From Fragilaria radians (taxonomy: Eukaryota; Bacillariophyta; Fragilariophyceae; Fragilariales; Fragilariaceae): a stretch of DNA of 52,217 nt. Shown here piece by piece: positions 30,076-39,545 of the stretch. The stretch covers positions 182,109 through 234,325 of the forward strand of contig CAAAJI010000056.1 of assembly GCA_900642245.1 (NCBI GenBank), written 5' to 3'. The notes under the pieces are model-generated. The model was given only the letters and a program-made list of their open reading frames with translations. It was not told where the DNA came from and did no database searches. Each line of letters opens with the position of its first letter. Position 1 is the first letter of the stretch. Both the position numbers and the translations under genes were made by a program.

Positions 30076-31617
30076 CTAGCAACATGAGCATTCAACATGA
30101 CTGCCAACATCAAGGTACATCTTTAGCTTGCATAGATTTTCAGGAATGGTCCCAGTCACAGAATTGTTCAAAATATAAAGACTCTCCAAATTTGTAAGGG
30201 CACTGATTTCACTTGGAATGGATCCATAAAGAGAATTGCCATGAAGATACAACTCCCTAAGTTCTGTACAATGACCTATTTCAGGTGGAATGGTTCCTTG
30301 AAGATCATGCGTATAAGACAGATCCAATATTTCAAGTCTTGTGCACTGACCAACTTCACTTGGAATGAATCCATTGAGAAAATTGTCATAAAGATACAGC
30401 TCTCTAAGTTCTGTACATTTGCCTATTTCAGATGGAATGGTTCCGTGAAGATCATACGTATAAGAAATATCCAACACGTTTAGCCTTGTGCACTGACCAA
30501 TTTCACTTGGCATTGACCCATGAAGAGTATTGCCACCAAGATACAATTCTGCAAGTTCAGTACATTGACCTATTTCAATTGGAATAGATCCATAGATATC
30601 ATGATTGTTAGAAAGATCCAACATTTGAAGTCCTGCACATTGACCAATTTCACTTGGAATGTCTCCATCAAACATATTTTTACGAAGATTCAACATTGTA
30701 AGTTCTGTACACTGACCAATTTCACTTGGAATTATGCCTTCTATGACATTAGAATCCAAATCCAATACTTTTATAGCGCTAAGTAATGCAATATCGTTCG
30801 GGAGTAATCCTCTCAAATTATTGTTTTTGAGAGAAAGTATTTGCAGAGTTGTGTTCACACATAAATCTTGGCTGCTGCTTTGGTACCAGGTGCACTCATC
30901 ATCATCTGTTAGCCAGCCTTTACTTTGATGCCATGTCTTTCCCTCTGTTGAGAAGTAAAATACAGCCATAGCAAAACGTTGAACTTGGCGATGTAAAGGG
31001 TATTCATTGAAATTCGAATTTTTCAATAGCCACGTAAGAGCCAATGATGGTACGGATCCAGAAGTCTTCAGCTCTTGACGGGATGAATTAGTCAGAAGTG
31101 GTATTAGGTGTTCTAAGAAAGCATCTGAGGCGGAATCAAAATTTGAGGACCTCCTTGTCAATATGATGACAAGGGTGATAATAATGACCACCAACAGGAG
31201 TGATGAAACAACGAAAATGAGCCTTTGTTTCCTAAAAGGCTTGCTGGTTGGACTTTCTACAACAACCGCATTCACATTGTCAAGTCCTTGTGTACTTGTG
31301 ATTATCAATGATGTTGTCATGCTTTGAATTCTTTGTGCCATGGAAAAAACTCGAACAGACAAACTCGGTTCCTCCACATCACTTGTTCCTCCGCCTATAC
31401 CAGCAATAGCGAAGGCTCCCACTCGTGTATCGGCTTTCAAGCGTACCTTTGTATCGTTGGATTCATGACTAACGACACTGCTTTCATCCTTCCAGTTGTC
31501 TTGAATCTGAATAGGAACGGAATGCTTTTCCTTTTGTTTAGATGTTAGGAAATGTACTCTCTTTGTTGATATAGATACTTGATTATCTCGAGCGGTTGTC
31601 TTTTCTTTCTTCCGCAT
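30076..31617 (-). CDS. Membrane-anchored LRR protein A2, no kinase
   Basis: 513 residues from ATG 31617; same length and architecture as A1: basic N-tail, one membrane helix at about 133-153, N-cap-like STEGKTWHQSKGWLTDDDEC, about ten LRRs, and ECSCC at the C-terminus. By hand count about 6 residues differ from A1 in the first 236, but about 33 differ in the remaining 277, mostly in the variable x positions of the repeats. Examples: SYMYDLQ here is SYTHDLQ, and GLCVGLQVLDVFQ in A1 is GQCAGLQMLDLSN here. The copies therefore share an anchor and differ in the putative binding face. Both are open and plausibly functional. Confidence 0.9.
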   Translation of the reverse strand: MRKKEKTTARDNQVSISTKRVHFLTSKQKEKHSVPIQIQDNWKDESSVVSHESNDTKVRLKADTRVGAFAIAGIGGGTSDVEEPSLSVRVFSMAQRIQSMTTSLIITSTQGLDNVNAVVVESPTSKPFRKQRLIFVVSSLLLVVIIITLVIILTRRSSNFDSASDAFLEHLIPLLTNSSRQELKTSGSVPSLALTWLLKNSNFNEYPLHRQVQRFAMAVFYFSTEGKTWHQSKGWLTDDDECTWYQSSSQDLCVNTTLQILSLKNNNLRGLLPNDIALLSAIKVLDLDSNVIEGIIPSEIGQCTELTMLNLRKNMFDGDIPSEIGQCAGLQMLDLSNNHDIYGSIPIEIGQCTELAELYLGGNTLHGSMPSEIGQCTRLNVLDISYTYDLHGTIPSEIGKCTELRELYLYDNFLNGFIPSEVGQCTRLEILDLSYTHDLQGTIPPEIGHCTELRELYLHGNSLYGSIPSEISALTNLESLYILNNSVTGTIPENLCKLKMYLDVGSHVECSCC

Positions 31618-32095
31618 CGTATGCTAGCGTAGCGGCCTTTGCCGGAACGGCCGTCACGCAGCTAGCTACTGACGGTTTTGTATGGTCCAAAAATTGAACT
31701 GCCAAATAATTGAAGTATTTAGAAAACCTTGGGTGGGAAGCGCGTGTAACAGTTGTGAACTTTGATTTCCTTTTATAGTAGCAGTAGCAAGTGAAATGGT
31801 TAAGCAATTTACTTGTTCACAGTCACCTTTTGCTCAAGTCCTGATTATGACAGATATTTTTACTCATTGGTTTTACATCTACTCTTACGTTAAATACATC
31901 CTTCAGTTGATGCAGGCAAGGATTTGATATTAAAGAGCATTGGTTATTCAGTCTTTGCTATGTTTGAGAAGGAAAGATATATGGTACAATATCTTTGGCA
32001 TCTTAACGGTAGAAAACATGTCTTGGAATGGCAATTAAAGCAATAGGAAAATTGCCAAGAAAAGGTAAGCTTTTCTCTAGAAATGTAGTTTATTA

Positions 32096-32245
32096 GAATC
32101 ACCTACAGGCTGAACTGAAAAAAGGAATTATGTTCTTAGCTGGCACGGCTACCCGCCATGTTTTGTCGTTACCACTCATCAACAGAAAAAACCTGCGTCC
32201 ATATATCTCAAACAAAAGGCTTGAAATCTTGTTGGGGCTACCGCG
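32096..32245 (-). pseudogene. CRN fragment fused behind a Copia Gag start
   Basis: The minus strand reads EFRGSPNKISSLLFEIYG at about 32245-32190, matching EMFRGSPSKISRHLFEIYGH of the full CRN at 33677-35491 (around residue 445). The match then continues one base out of frame (GGTTTTTTCTGTTG). On its 5' side it joins codon 10 of a Copia Gag start (MTDLNTIRIP from ATG 32273). The join is at TTCCGCGG, where Gag and CRN share TTCC, and it creates a TAG within two codons. Confidence 0.7.
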
Positions 32246-32793
32246 GAATTCTTATCGTATTCAAATCAGTCATTTTCGACCTAAAAAAATTAACAACAAA
32301 ACAAGGATTACCATGAAACAATGTAATCTCAACTAGATGCTTACTTGGTACTAAGTTTAAACATGTTCAGATATTGTCCAAAAAGATGAAAAGCATACGA
32401 AGATGAAGGAGACACTCCAGAAGAGATTCCGCTTAACGTCGTAATTACTAAAATCAGATTGAACTACAGGATTCACTTTATATTTGAATTGATTGACCTC
32501 AAGGTAATTTTCAGTTATCCCAAATGGAGAACCCTAAACATACATATAAATAAACTAAACTAAACGTAAGGAATATTTCCAATACACTAGAAAATACCAG
32601 AACAGGTCTCAAGGGAAGGGAAGGGAATGGGGGGGGGCACCATATATTTCCCACATCCTGTTGACCCAGTCTCAAACTTTTCAGAGACCAAAGAAAGGCA
32701 CTATATACTTTGTCTAAATTTCAGATGATACAGGCGATGTATTAGAATTTAAATGACTTGATCACAGTGCTACATAGAAGCAATGTTATGTCA
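32246..32793 (-). mobile_element. Copia LTR, leader and first Gag codons (family 1, inverted copy)
   Basis: Reverse complement of 24553-25095: starts TGACATAACATTGC at 32793, keeps the whole LTR/leader including the pyrimidine tract and AGG before Gag, and ends after about 9 Gag codons at 32246. A run of nine G (plus strand) lies near 32630. Confidence 0.75.
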
Positions 32794-32869
32794 GGATCAT
32801 GTCTTCCCACTCAGCCTTAGTAATCCTACACCTATAATTTCATTTGGGAGAAATCATACCTTCAAACAT

Positions 32870-33060
32870 GAGATGTCTACTAGTCACCTTGCTCGGTATA
32901 AGGAAAGCAATAGATATTGCAAGGGTATAGAAGGTTTCAGCAAGCTCTAGACGTATTTGGTACAAGCTTGGAATCCAAATACCAAAAGGAATCAAGAATA
33001 TCATTGAATTCCTCAAACTTTAGTAGTCATCCATTTTCGGTGTTTGGTTGTAACGTTCTA
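32870..33060 (+). pseudogene. Copia Pol linker fragment, inverted copy
   Basis: The plus strand reads LGIRKAIDIARV, a stop, KVSASSRRIWYKLGIQIPKG and IKNIIEFLK; reverse complement of 24040-24205. Together with the adjacent LTR it shows that a block of about 1 kb exists in opposite orientations beside A1 and A2. Confidence 0.6.
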
Positions 33061-33676
33061 TAGGTTTCTTTCCGTGATGAGCAAAAGAAAAATATATATT
33101 AGCCAACAATATTTTTACAATATTGGTGGAACAAAAACTAAAATCCTCTTTGTTGTCTTATCTATGTTGATACACAATATCCAAAAACTTGTCATAGAAA
33201 AAAAATTGGTGGACAACCAACCGTGTTGCGTGGGAGTTTAGGAAAAGAAGAGTATATAAGCCAACATTATTCTTTTTTTATTGATGGAGCAGATTGAATT
33301 TCCTCTCTTTGCCATTGTGATCTAATAAACAAATAAACATCTCAATCTTACGGAACTTCTTTTATCATAAATGTAATGGCGTTTGAAATATATTTTTTTT
33401 GGACCAATCGGCTGAAGACTTGGAGTCGTCCGTAGTGTGATCATGTAGTATACTCCAACTAATTATTAGTCGTTGCGATTGTTTTCAAAGGCTTCAAGTA
33501 AAGTCGTACTTTTCTGCAACAGGAAAGAAATGTTATTTATTTTTGATTCTTACTCATAATGAGAAAAGCAATTGAGCAGCAGCATCAAGCAGCTATATCT
33601 ATCTTTACTTATAGAAACAAGTCATATTGTCAACTAGACAAAAAGTCCCTTACACTTTCGGAAAGTAATTGGAAAC
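33061..33676. other. CRN upstream region
   Basis: Presumed promoter of the CRN gene. AT-rich; a 65-codon plus-strand frame at 33044-33241 has no recognisable motif. Nothing else supported. Confidence 0.4.
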
Positions 33677-35491
33677 ATGCTTACGCTGATATGTGCTCTT
33701 GTTGTTGAGAAAGGAAGCGCGTTTTCCCTCAACATTGATGCAAATGAATGTGTGGATGACTTGAAGGACGCGATCAAGCAAAAGCAGATGTATGACTTTG
33801 CATCGAGCAAGCTACAGCTGTTCCTGGGTAAGAAAAGCAAAGTTACGTGGTTGGATTCAAGCTCTGTTGATGTCAAGACGCTCAAGAAAGGGAAAAAGAC
33901 TGCTCTCATTAAAGCGTTGACACACGAAGACAATGAGCTGCAGGGAGAATTTGGTCTTGAGGAGGTTCTCGAAGGTATGCCAGAACCAAACACGAAAGAA
34001 ATCCACGTACTTGTGGTACTTCCAGAAGTTGATCAGGAGCAATGGGATGATGGTAAAAGGAAACGACAGAGAATTGAAAACGGTGTACATCCAAGTTTTG
34101 AAATCAGTGCCTTGACAGCCAAACTGAAGTCTCTTGCAAACGCCGAGTTGGTTGAAGGATGCATTCAGTCTAAACACCAAGCGTTGTTGCCCTACCCACA
34201 AGAAAAAATCCAAAAACTCTTTGTCAGAAAGTGCTATCAAGATGTCTTTCACTTGCTTATTCAAAGTATCAACCTCAACATGACGTCATTTGCAATATCG
34301 GGGACAACAGGTATTGGAAAGTCACTATTCTTTGTCTATATCTTGCACCGCTTGATGGATGACTTTCACACGAAAAATCTTTCTTTGAAGCCAAACCGGG
34401 TCGTTTATCAGTCAGGCCCCACCTACAAATGCTTTGACTTGCAGCGGCAACTCGTCACCAGGATCACGAGATTTGATGCAGAGGGATTGGTTCATGAACA
34501 AGATACATTCTACGTCATTGATGGATCAGAGTCTGTGCCGCTCCTTTCGTCTTGTGATGAATTGTTCATTTCATCCTCCCATTCAAAATGGTACAAGAAA
34601 TTCGTGAAGCAGAAGATGGCCAAGAAATGGTACTTTCCTGTTTGGACTCTTGCTGAGTTACAGACTTGTCAGCGCCACTGCTATCCGGCCTTGCCCATTG
34701 GAATGCTCCAAGAAAGGCATCGTATTTATGGTGGAGTCGCTCGCTTTATATTTCAAGAAAATTATTCTATTCCAGTGCCAAATGAAATTTACAGTGCTTT
34801 GAGTGACGTTCATGCTGTTTGTGGGGTCAAATATGTTGGAGATATAACAAACATCTTTCCATCATCACATGTGCTGATGCATATAATGGTGGGAGATGAT
34901 AAATATGGGAATGCCTACCAGTTTACAGGCTTGGATGTGGCATCAGAGTATGTTGGGGAACAATTGTGGATACGTCATTCTGCTCAAATGATTACCAATC
35001 TGCAAGAAATGTTCCGCGGTAGCCCCAGCAAGATTTCCAGACATTTGTTTGAAATATATGGACATGAGGTTTTTTCTGTTGGTGGGCGAACTCTCAAATG
35101 CAGATGCTTGGAAAGCGGTACCGTTACCGGATTTACATTGGATGCTCTCCATAGGCGAAGCATTAAATTTGGAAAAGATACCAACCTTACTGCTAAAGAC
35201 CTTTTGGGCAAATACTACAAGCCAACAGAAAATGATGCATATCCAGCCATTGATTCTCTCAGCCCTCAGGGAATGTTCCAATTCACAGTTGCAGCGGAAC
35301 ATCCAATTGGCGGGGTTCAAACTTTACAAAGATTGTGCAAATTGTACGACAAAAGGAAACTCTACTTTGTTGTTCCTCCACATCAGTTTGCAACATTTTC
35401 AAAGCAGACTTTCAAAGCAATATCGGGCTCAGCTAATGTGACCGAAATCCGTAATTTGAAGCAATATGTTTTAGAACTCCCTGTCATATAA
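33677..35491 (+). CDS. Crinkler (CRN)-type protein: ubiquitin-like header, P-loop NTPase, REase-like C-terminus
   Basis: 604 residues, single exon, ATG 33677. Header 1-118 has the CRN ubiquitin-like pattern: MLTLICALVVEKGSAFSLNI, VDDLKDAIKQK and LQLFLGKK at 46-53, the counterpart of the LFLAK motif of oomycete Crinklers, closing with IHVLVVLPE. A basic run KRKRQR (127-132) may be a nuclear signal. Walker A is GTTGIGKS (209-216); Walker B is FYVIDG (278-283). The C-terminus (about 430-600) has an Asp in PAIDSL followed by MFQFTVAAEHPI and ends in EIRNLKQYVLELP, resembling the restriction-endonuclease-fold domain of CRN/RHS proteins. No secretion signal is evident. Known CRNs act in nuclei, some as effectors and some with likely roles in mobile-element conflicts or host defence. 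The role here is unknown. Only complete CRN in the window. Confidence 0.85.
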   Translation: MLTLICALVVEKGSAFSLNIDANECVDDLKDAIKQKQMYDFASSKLQLFLGKKSKVTWLDSSSVDVKTLKKGKKTALIKALTHEDNELQGEFGLEEVLEGMPEPNTKEIHVLVVLPEVDQEQWDDGKRKRQRIENGVHPSFEISALTAKLKSLANAELVEGCIQSKHQALLPYPQEKIQKLFVRKCYQDVFHLLIQSINLNMTSFAISGTTGIGKSLFFVYILHRLMDDFHTKNLSLKPNRVVYQSGPTYKCFDLQRQLVTRITRFDAEGLVHEQDTFYVIDGSESVPLLSSCDELFISSSHSKWYKKFVKQKMAKKWYFPVWTLAELQTCQRHCYPALPIGMLQERHRIYGGVARFIFQENYSIPVPNEIYSALSDVHAVCGVKYVGDITNIFPSSHVLMHIMVGDDKYGNAYQFTGLDVASEYVGEQLWIRHSAQMITNLQEMFRGSPSKISRHLFEIYGHEVFSVGGRTLKCRCLESGTVTGFTLDALHRRSIKFGKDTNLTAKDLLGKYYKPTENDAYPAIDSLSPQGMFQFTVAAEHPIGGVQTLQRLCKLYDKRKLYFVVPPHQFATFSKQTFKAISGSANVTEIRNLKQYVLELPVI

Positions 35492-35690
35492 CAAATCGGT
35501 TGATGTATTTTTTCTAAGTTTATTTCATTTGTTTAATTGATGTCTACTATAGATTTTAAAATTTCTTCATTCCACACACGTTTAGCGGGAATTCCTATTG
35601 GAAATATTCATTCAAGACTTAATTTAGATGTTTACCGTTTATCCAATAGGGATATTAAAATTCGAAATGTGTACGTCATCAACCAATGAG
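35492..35690. other. CRN 3' flank with inverted repeat
   Basis: The first about 50 bases (GGTTGATG...TTTTTCTAAGTTTATTT) are conserved after the CRN pseudogene at 48606, so the 3' UTR was copied with it. ATTCCTATTGGAAAT near 35591 and TTATCCAATAGGGAT near 35639 form an imperfect inverted repeat. Confidence 0.55.
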
Positions 35691-37990
35691 GCAGCATTAG
35701 ATTAATCTTTTAAATTAGTCATAACTTTTATTTTGACTTGTTTGTTCAAGTTATCCTCTTTTTACCTTCATCACATTTAAACGTGGGTACCTGCTTAGTT
35801 CTCTTCTTTATTTTCGGTTTTCGATCTTGGATTCTTTTTGATTGAACTTTTATTGCTTCTTGTTGGTATTCATCGTACAAGTCAATATGACAGACTTATG
35901 CACCATTAGAGTGATTCCTTTTTGTGGAAAGGTTGATGAATGACCTATTTGGAGCAAGAAGTTCCTCGCAAAAGCTAAACAATGTGAGTTTAAAGATGTT
36001 TTATTAGGAAAATTGTCAATTCCCAAGATTGATGAAAGCTTTGATGAAGCTACAGATCAAGGAAAGAGGATGTTAAAGATTATCAAGTTAAACAAAATTG
36101 CGTTCACAGAACTGATTTTATCAATTGATGTTAAAGCTAGTAACAGAAAGATTGCTTTTAATTTGGTCAAAGGATGTAAATAAATAAATTACCTGATGGT
36201 AATGCTGCTACTGCTTGGGAAAGACTCAAGAATAAACATGAACCAATTTCTGCCCCCTATATGGTCAAGTTAGAGAAGCAATTCAGAGGTCTAGCATTGA
36301 AAAAGGATCAAGATCCTGAAGTCTGGATTACTGAATTAGAAGATCTTTGCGTGAGACTTGAAGATATGGGGTCAAGCATTTTGGATAACCAATTTATGAT
36401 CCATATGTTTTGAACAGTCTTGCTTCTGATTATGAGTTGCAACTTGCTTTGATGGAGAAAAGAGTGGGTGATGCAGAAAAACCCTTGACAGTTGAAGAAA
36501 TCAAAGCTGAATTGAGTCTTCATGTTAAAAGGCTAAATATGAATGCAAATGGGCACAAAGAAGGTGAAGTTTTAGAAGAACATGCTTTATTCACCGGGAA
36601 AATGTAGAAATTGCAGTCAAATTGGTCACAAGGCAATTCAGTGCAATAAGAAGCAAATCAGCAATGTCGGAATTAACCGTAACATGACCGGGGCAAATTA
36701 TTATGAATATTCCAGAGCTATGTGTGTGAACCTATTTAGCCTTCATCGGGCTTTGAAAAATGGATTCACATTAAGCAACAAGGACTTACCAATCTGCCGC
36801 TCTAAAGGCCAAGTTTCTGTCACTTTTGATAGTGTACTTTGCACAACAAATGGTTTTGTTTCAGGAATCAAATTGTTTGTTTTTTCATCTCCAGTGATCT
36901 GCAATGCAACAACTATGATTTGTCAAAAATAAGCGTATCAACCTGAGTAAGTTTCATGAAATGATGGGTCGCTGTTGGACTGAGAAGTTGCAGAAAATGC
37001 CAATATTCTCAGCTTTAAGTTGATTGGAAACATTGAAATGTGTCAGGATTATGTAATTGCAAAGGCTAGGCAGAAAAATATCAATAAAGAGTGGACAGGA
37101 GGAAGTCAAGTTCCTGGAGAGAGAATTTATCTTGAAATTAGTTCCGTATGAGATCTAAGCCTTGGTGGAGCTAAATTTTGGGTCCTGATTGTTGACGATC
37201 ATGCAGATTATTGTTGGAGTCTATTTTTAAGGGCAAAAGGTGAATTGAATGAGAAACTGATGATCTTTCTCACGGATTTGACAATTGCTGGAATAAATGT
37301 GAAGTTTATTTGATGTGATGACTCTGGTGAGAATAAAGCCTTTCAACATGTATGTATTTCCAAAGGTTTGAACATCAAATTTGAGTTTTCTGGTTCGAGA
37401 ACACCTCAACAAAACGGCAAGGTTGAAAGGAAATTTAAGACCTCTTATAGGCAGATTAGAGCATCACTGAATTGTGCGGGACTAAAGGATACATTAAGGT
37501 CTGGCGTACTGGCGTTTGGGCTGAATGTGCTAGAACAGTTACGTTCTTTTCTAACATCACTTCAGTTAAGAATAAAGAAGTATGTCCCCATCTGGTGTTT
37601 GGGCCAAAGCCTAAGTTACCTGAAAGCCTAAGATCATTTGGAGAAATTGGTGTGGTGACTACAAAGAAAGATATCCAGGGAAAATTGCAGAATCGTGGCA
37701 CCTTTTGTACATTTGTTGGATACTCATTTGATCATGTCAATGACATGTGTTGAATGTTGAACTTCGGGACCAATTATATTATTAATTTGTGTGCATGATG
37801 AATCAGCTAACTGCTCAAAACAAAACTTAACTTGTCAAAAAATGTGCAAGAGGAAAGCTATGTGCCATGGCTGATGATGATGGGGAGTATGGATTCCAAT
37901 TATTGTACTTTTATCAGTATTGAACTATGGATTGGAATTGAATTTCATATCAAACACATCTGCAACAATATCTCCATAGTTGTGTCCATT
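35691..37990 (+). mobile_element. Copia remnant with leader, Gag, zinc knuckle and integrase
   Basis: A leader at about 35760-35886 shares TTAAACGTGGGTACCT with the 24.9-kb copy. Gag from ATG 35887 (MTDLCTIRVIPFCGKVDE) to 36606 is in several frames. The zinc knuckle at 36603-36644 is a perfect C-x2-C-x4-H-x4-C (CRNCSQIGHKAIQC). The pre-integrase region at 36700-36930 contains CVNLFSLHRALKNGFTLSN. Integrase lies at about 36940-37760, with KFHEMMG, VLIVDDHADYCWSLFLRAKG, CDDSGENKAFQ and FSGSRTPQQNGKVERKF. RT and RNase H are absent; it breaks off before 37990. Confidence 0.85.
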
Positions 37991-38035
37991 CTCAAACAAC
38001 ATAACAATAACTTTGGATAGCCAGAAATTGAAAGA

Positions 38036-38056
38036 CCCCTAACCCCTAACCCCTAA
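38036..38056. repeat. Three perfect CCCCTAA (TTAGGGG) units
   Basis: CCCCTAA at 38036-38042, 38043-38049 and 38050-38056. One base per unit longer than the TTAGGG telomere repeat reported for diatoms. It lies exactly between the end of the Copia remnant and the next (minus-strand) gag remnant, so it may be a repair scar or an interstitial telomere-like tract. Confidence 0.8.
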
Positions 38057-38059
38057 TTT

Positions 38060-38640
38060 TTAAATGAGAGAAGCTCTCAGGAGCAGATATGGTTCTGTTG
38101 AGTTAGCAACACAGGTAAGGAGATGTGGAGTGACAAAAGTCAAAAACAATATCAGAGGTTGGTGGAAAGGGAGAGGGAGAGTAAGTGAGATCTACAATGA
38201 TATCCAACTACCTTACCCTGATACAAAGGTTGGAGAAGAGCTTTGGATAGGGAGGCCATCCATCATAGCATTTAAATGATCGATTCCATGGACAAAGTCT
38301 TCTACTGTCACGCTTCTAAGCATGTTGATCTCTGACAGCCATTCTTTTATGTCAAGAGAAATGGCTTCTTTGATGAATAATAGAAAAACCGTTCCACACA
38401 ATTGCCAAGGTTTTCTTGTTGGTAACGCTTTGCATACTCATTAACGATGTACATCCATTTTTTTTGTGAGTTGTGTCCCATCATTGTTGGGATCAAACGA
38501 AAACACTGTAGGCCTCTAGGTAGAGTCAAGAACATCACAATATTGTCAAAAGGGCTAGCAAATTCAAGAATATCTTCAATTTTGGTGGATTTAACTTTTA
38601 GTATTTCTGGGTGATCTTCTTAGAGCTTGGGTTGCTTAGA
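38060..38640 (-). pseudogene. Retroelement Gag-like remnant
   Basis: Minus-strand stretches in two frames: VMFLTLPRGLQCFRLIPTMM, GHNSQKKWMYIVNEYAKRYQ, then FIKEAISLDIKEWLSEINML and TVEDFVHGIDHLNAMMDGLP. The last part has the helical pattern of Gag (Ty3- or DIRS-like) capsids. The plus-strand 71-codon frame here is a shadow. Family assignment is tentative. Confidence 0.4.
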
Positions 38641-38984
38641 TCAAGAGAAATATCAATGGATATTTACCTACCTTTTATCCTTTTGACACATGGACTTGGA
38701 TTCTTCTTTCTTAGAAAGATGGAGAAGGGACAGTCTGATGAAATCATGTTCAATAGGAATGTTGTGAATTAAACAGGATCAATGTGAGGAGTAAATTTAC
38801 TGTGCCTCAAGGTGCTGGATAATTTCTCATAAAATGATGTAAACTATGTTCACTGAAACTAAGTCATATCTTGAGAACCATTTTGTACAAGCAAAAAATA
38901 ATATTTTGTGGCATGCTGAAGAAAGATGTTGATCTTCAGGATCCATACCATTCTTTTATGTCCATGTTGAAGTATTGTCTATAG
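38641..38984. other. Worn repeat sequence, nothing specific
   Basis: No frame, repeat partner or RNA gene recognised. Confidence 0.35.
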
Positions 38985-39165
38985 GGTTGATAGGACTACA
39001 AATATGAAGAAGAAGCTTCAAAAGGGATTCTAATTAGACGTTGTAATTACTAAAATAAGATTGAATTAAAGGTTTCACTGTATCTTTTAAATAGATTGGC
39101 AACCTTAACGAATATAAATCTAAACTCAACCAAACCTGAGAGATATTTCCAATACCCTTCCTATG
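38985..39165 (-). repeat. Copia LTR fragment (family 1)
   Basis: AAGATGAAG/GAAGAAG...GACGTTGTAATTACTAAAAT...GAGAGATATTTCCAATAC follows 32390-32585 closely, in the same (minus) orientation. Internal part of the LTR only. Confidence 0.65.
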
Positions 39166-39347
39166 CAAAAATGTTCAGTCACCATACTCTTCACCACTAT
39201 CCAAATGATGAGTATTGTTGGCTTGATGATCACTCTACCAATGGACAGACAATAATGATGACATAATCCAAAGGACACCAAATCAAGCAGACAAAGACAG
39301 ACATAAAGACTTAATACTAAGCTACATGTTTCAAGGAATTGAATATT

Positions 39348-39545
39348 TCAGTTGCAACAAGAGCATGTGACAGAATCATCCACATAAGCATCTGTCAACA
39401 ACCCTTGTTTGCAGAGAGATTCAGGAATGGACCCAGTAAGAGAATTGTATCGAAGATTCAACGCTTCAAGTGTCATAAGTGCACCTATATAACTTGGAAT
39501 GGATCCAGTAAGAGCATAATTGCTATTAATTGACAACAATGTAAG
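39348..39545 (-). pseudogene. Detached 3' end of LRR-B1
   Basis: Reads LLSINSNYALTGSIPSYIGA, then LEALNLRYNSLTGSIPESLC and the terminal VTCSCCN, out of frame with 39526-41199. It matches the last about 60 residues of B2 (46399-47553). Confidence 0.85.

Larger units (their letters stand above)
29695..32095. repeat. Segmental duplication copy 2 (LRR-A2 with both flanks)
   Basis: Counterpart of 21300-23945. Relative to copy 1 it carries a unique insert of about 95 bases at 29839-29931 and lacks most of 23170-23635. Confidence 0.9.

Noticed and set aside
38036..38056. A chromosome end at the telomere-like tract
   Set aside because: Only three units, with ordinary sequence continuing on both sides; interstitial at most.
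38064..38279. 71-codon plus-strand frame (MREALRSRYGSVEL...)
   Set aside because: Overlaps minus-strand gag-like sequence that has a better pattern; treated as a shadow.
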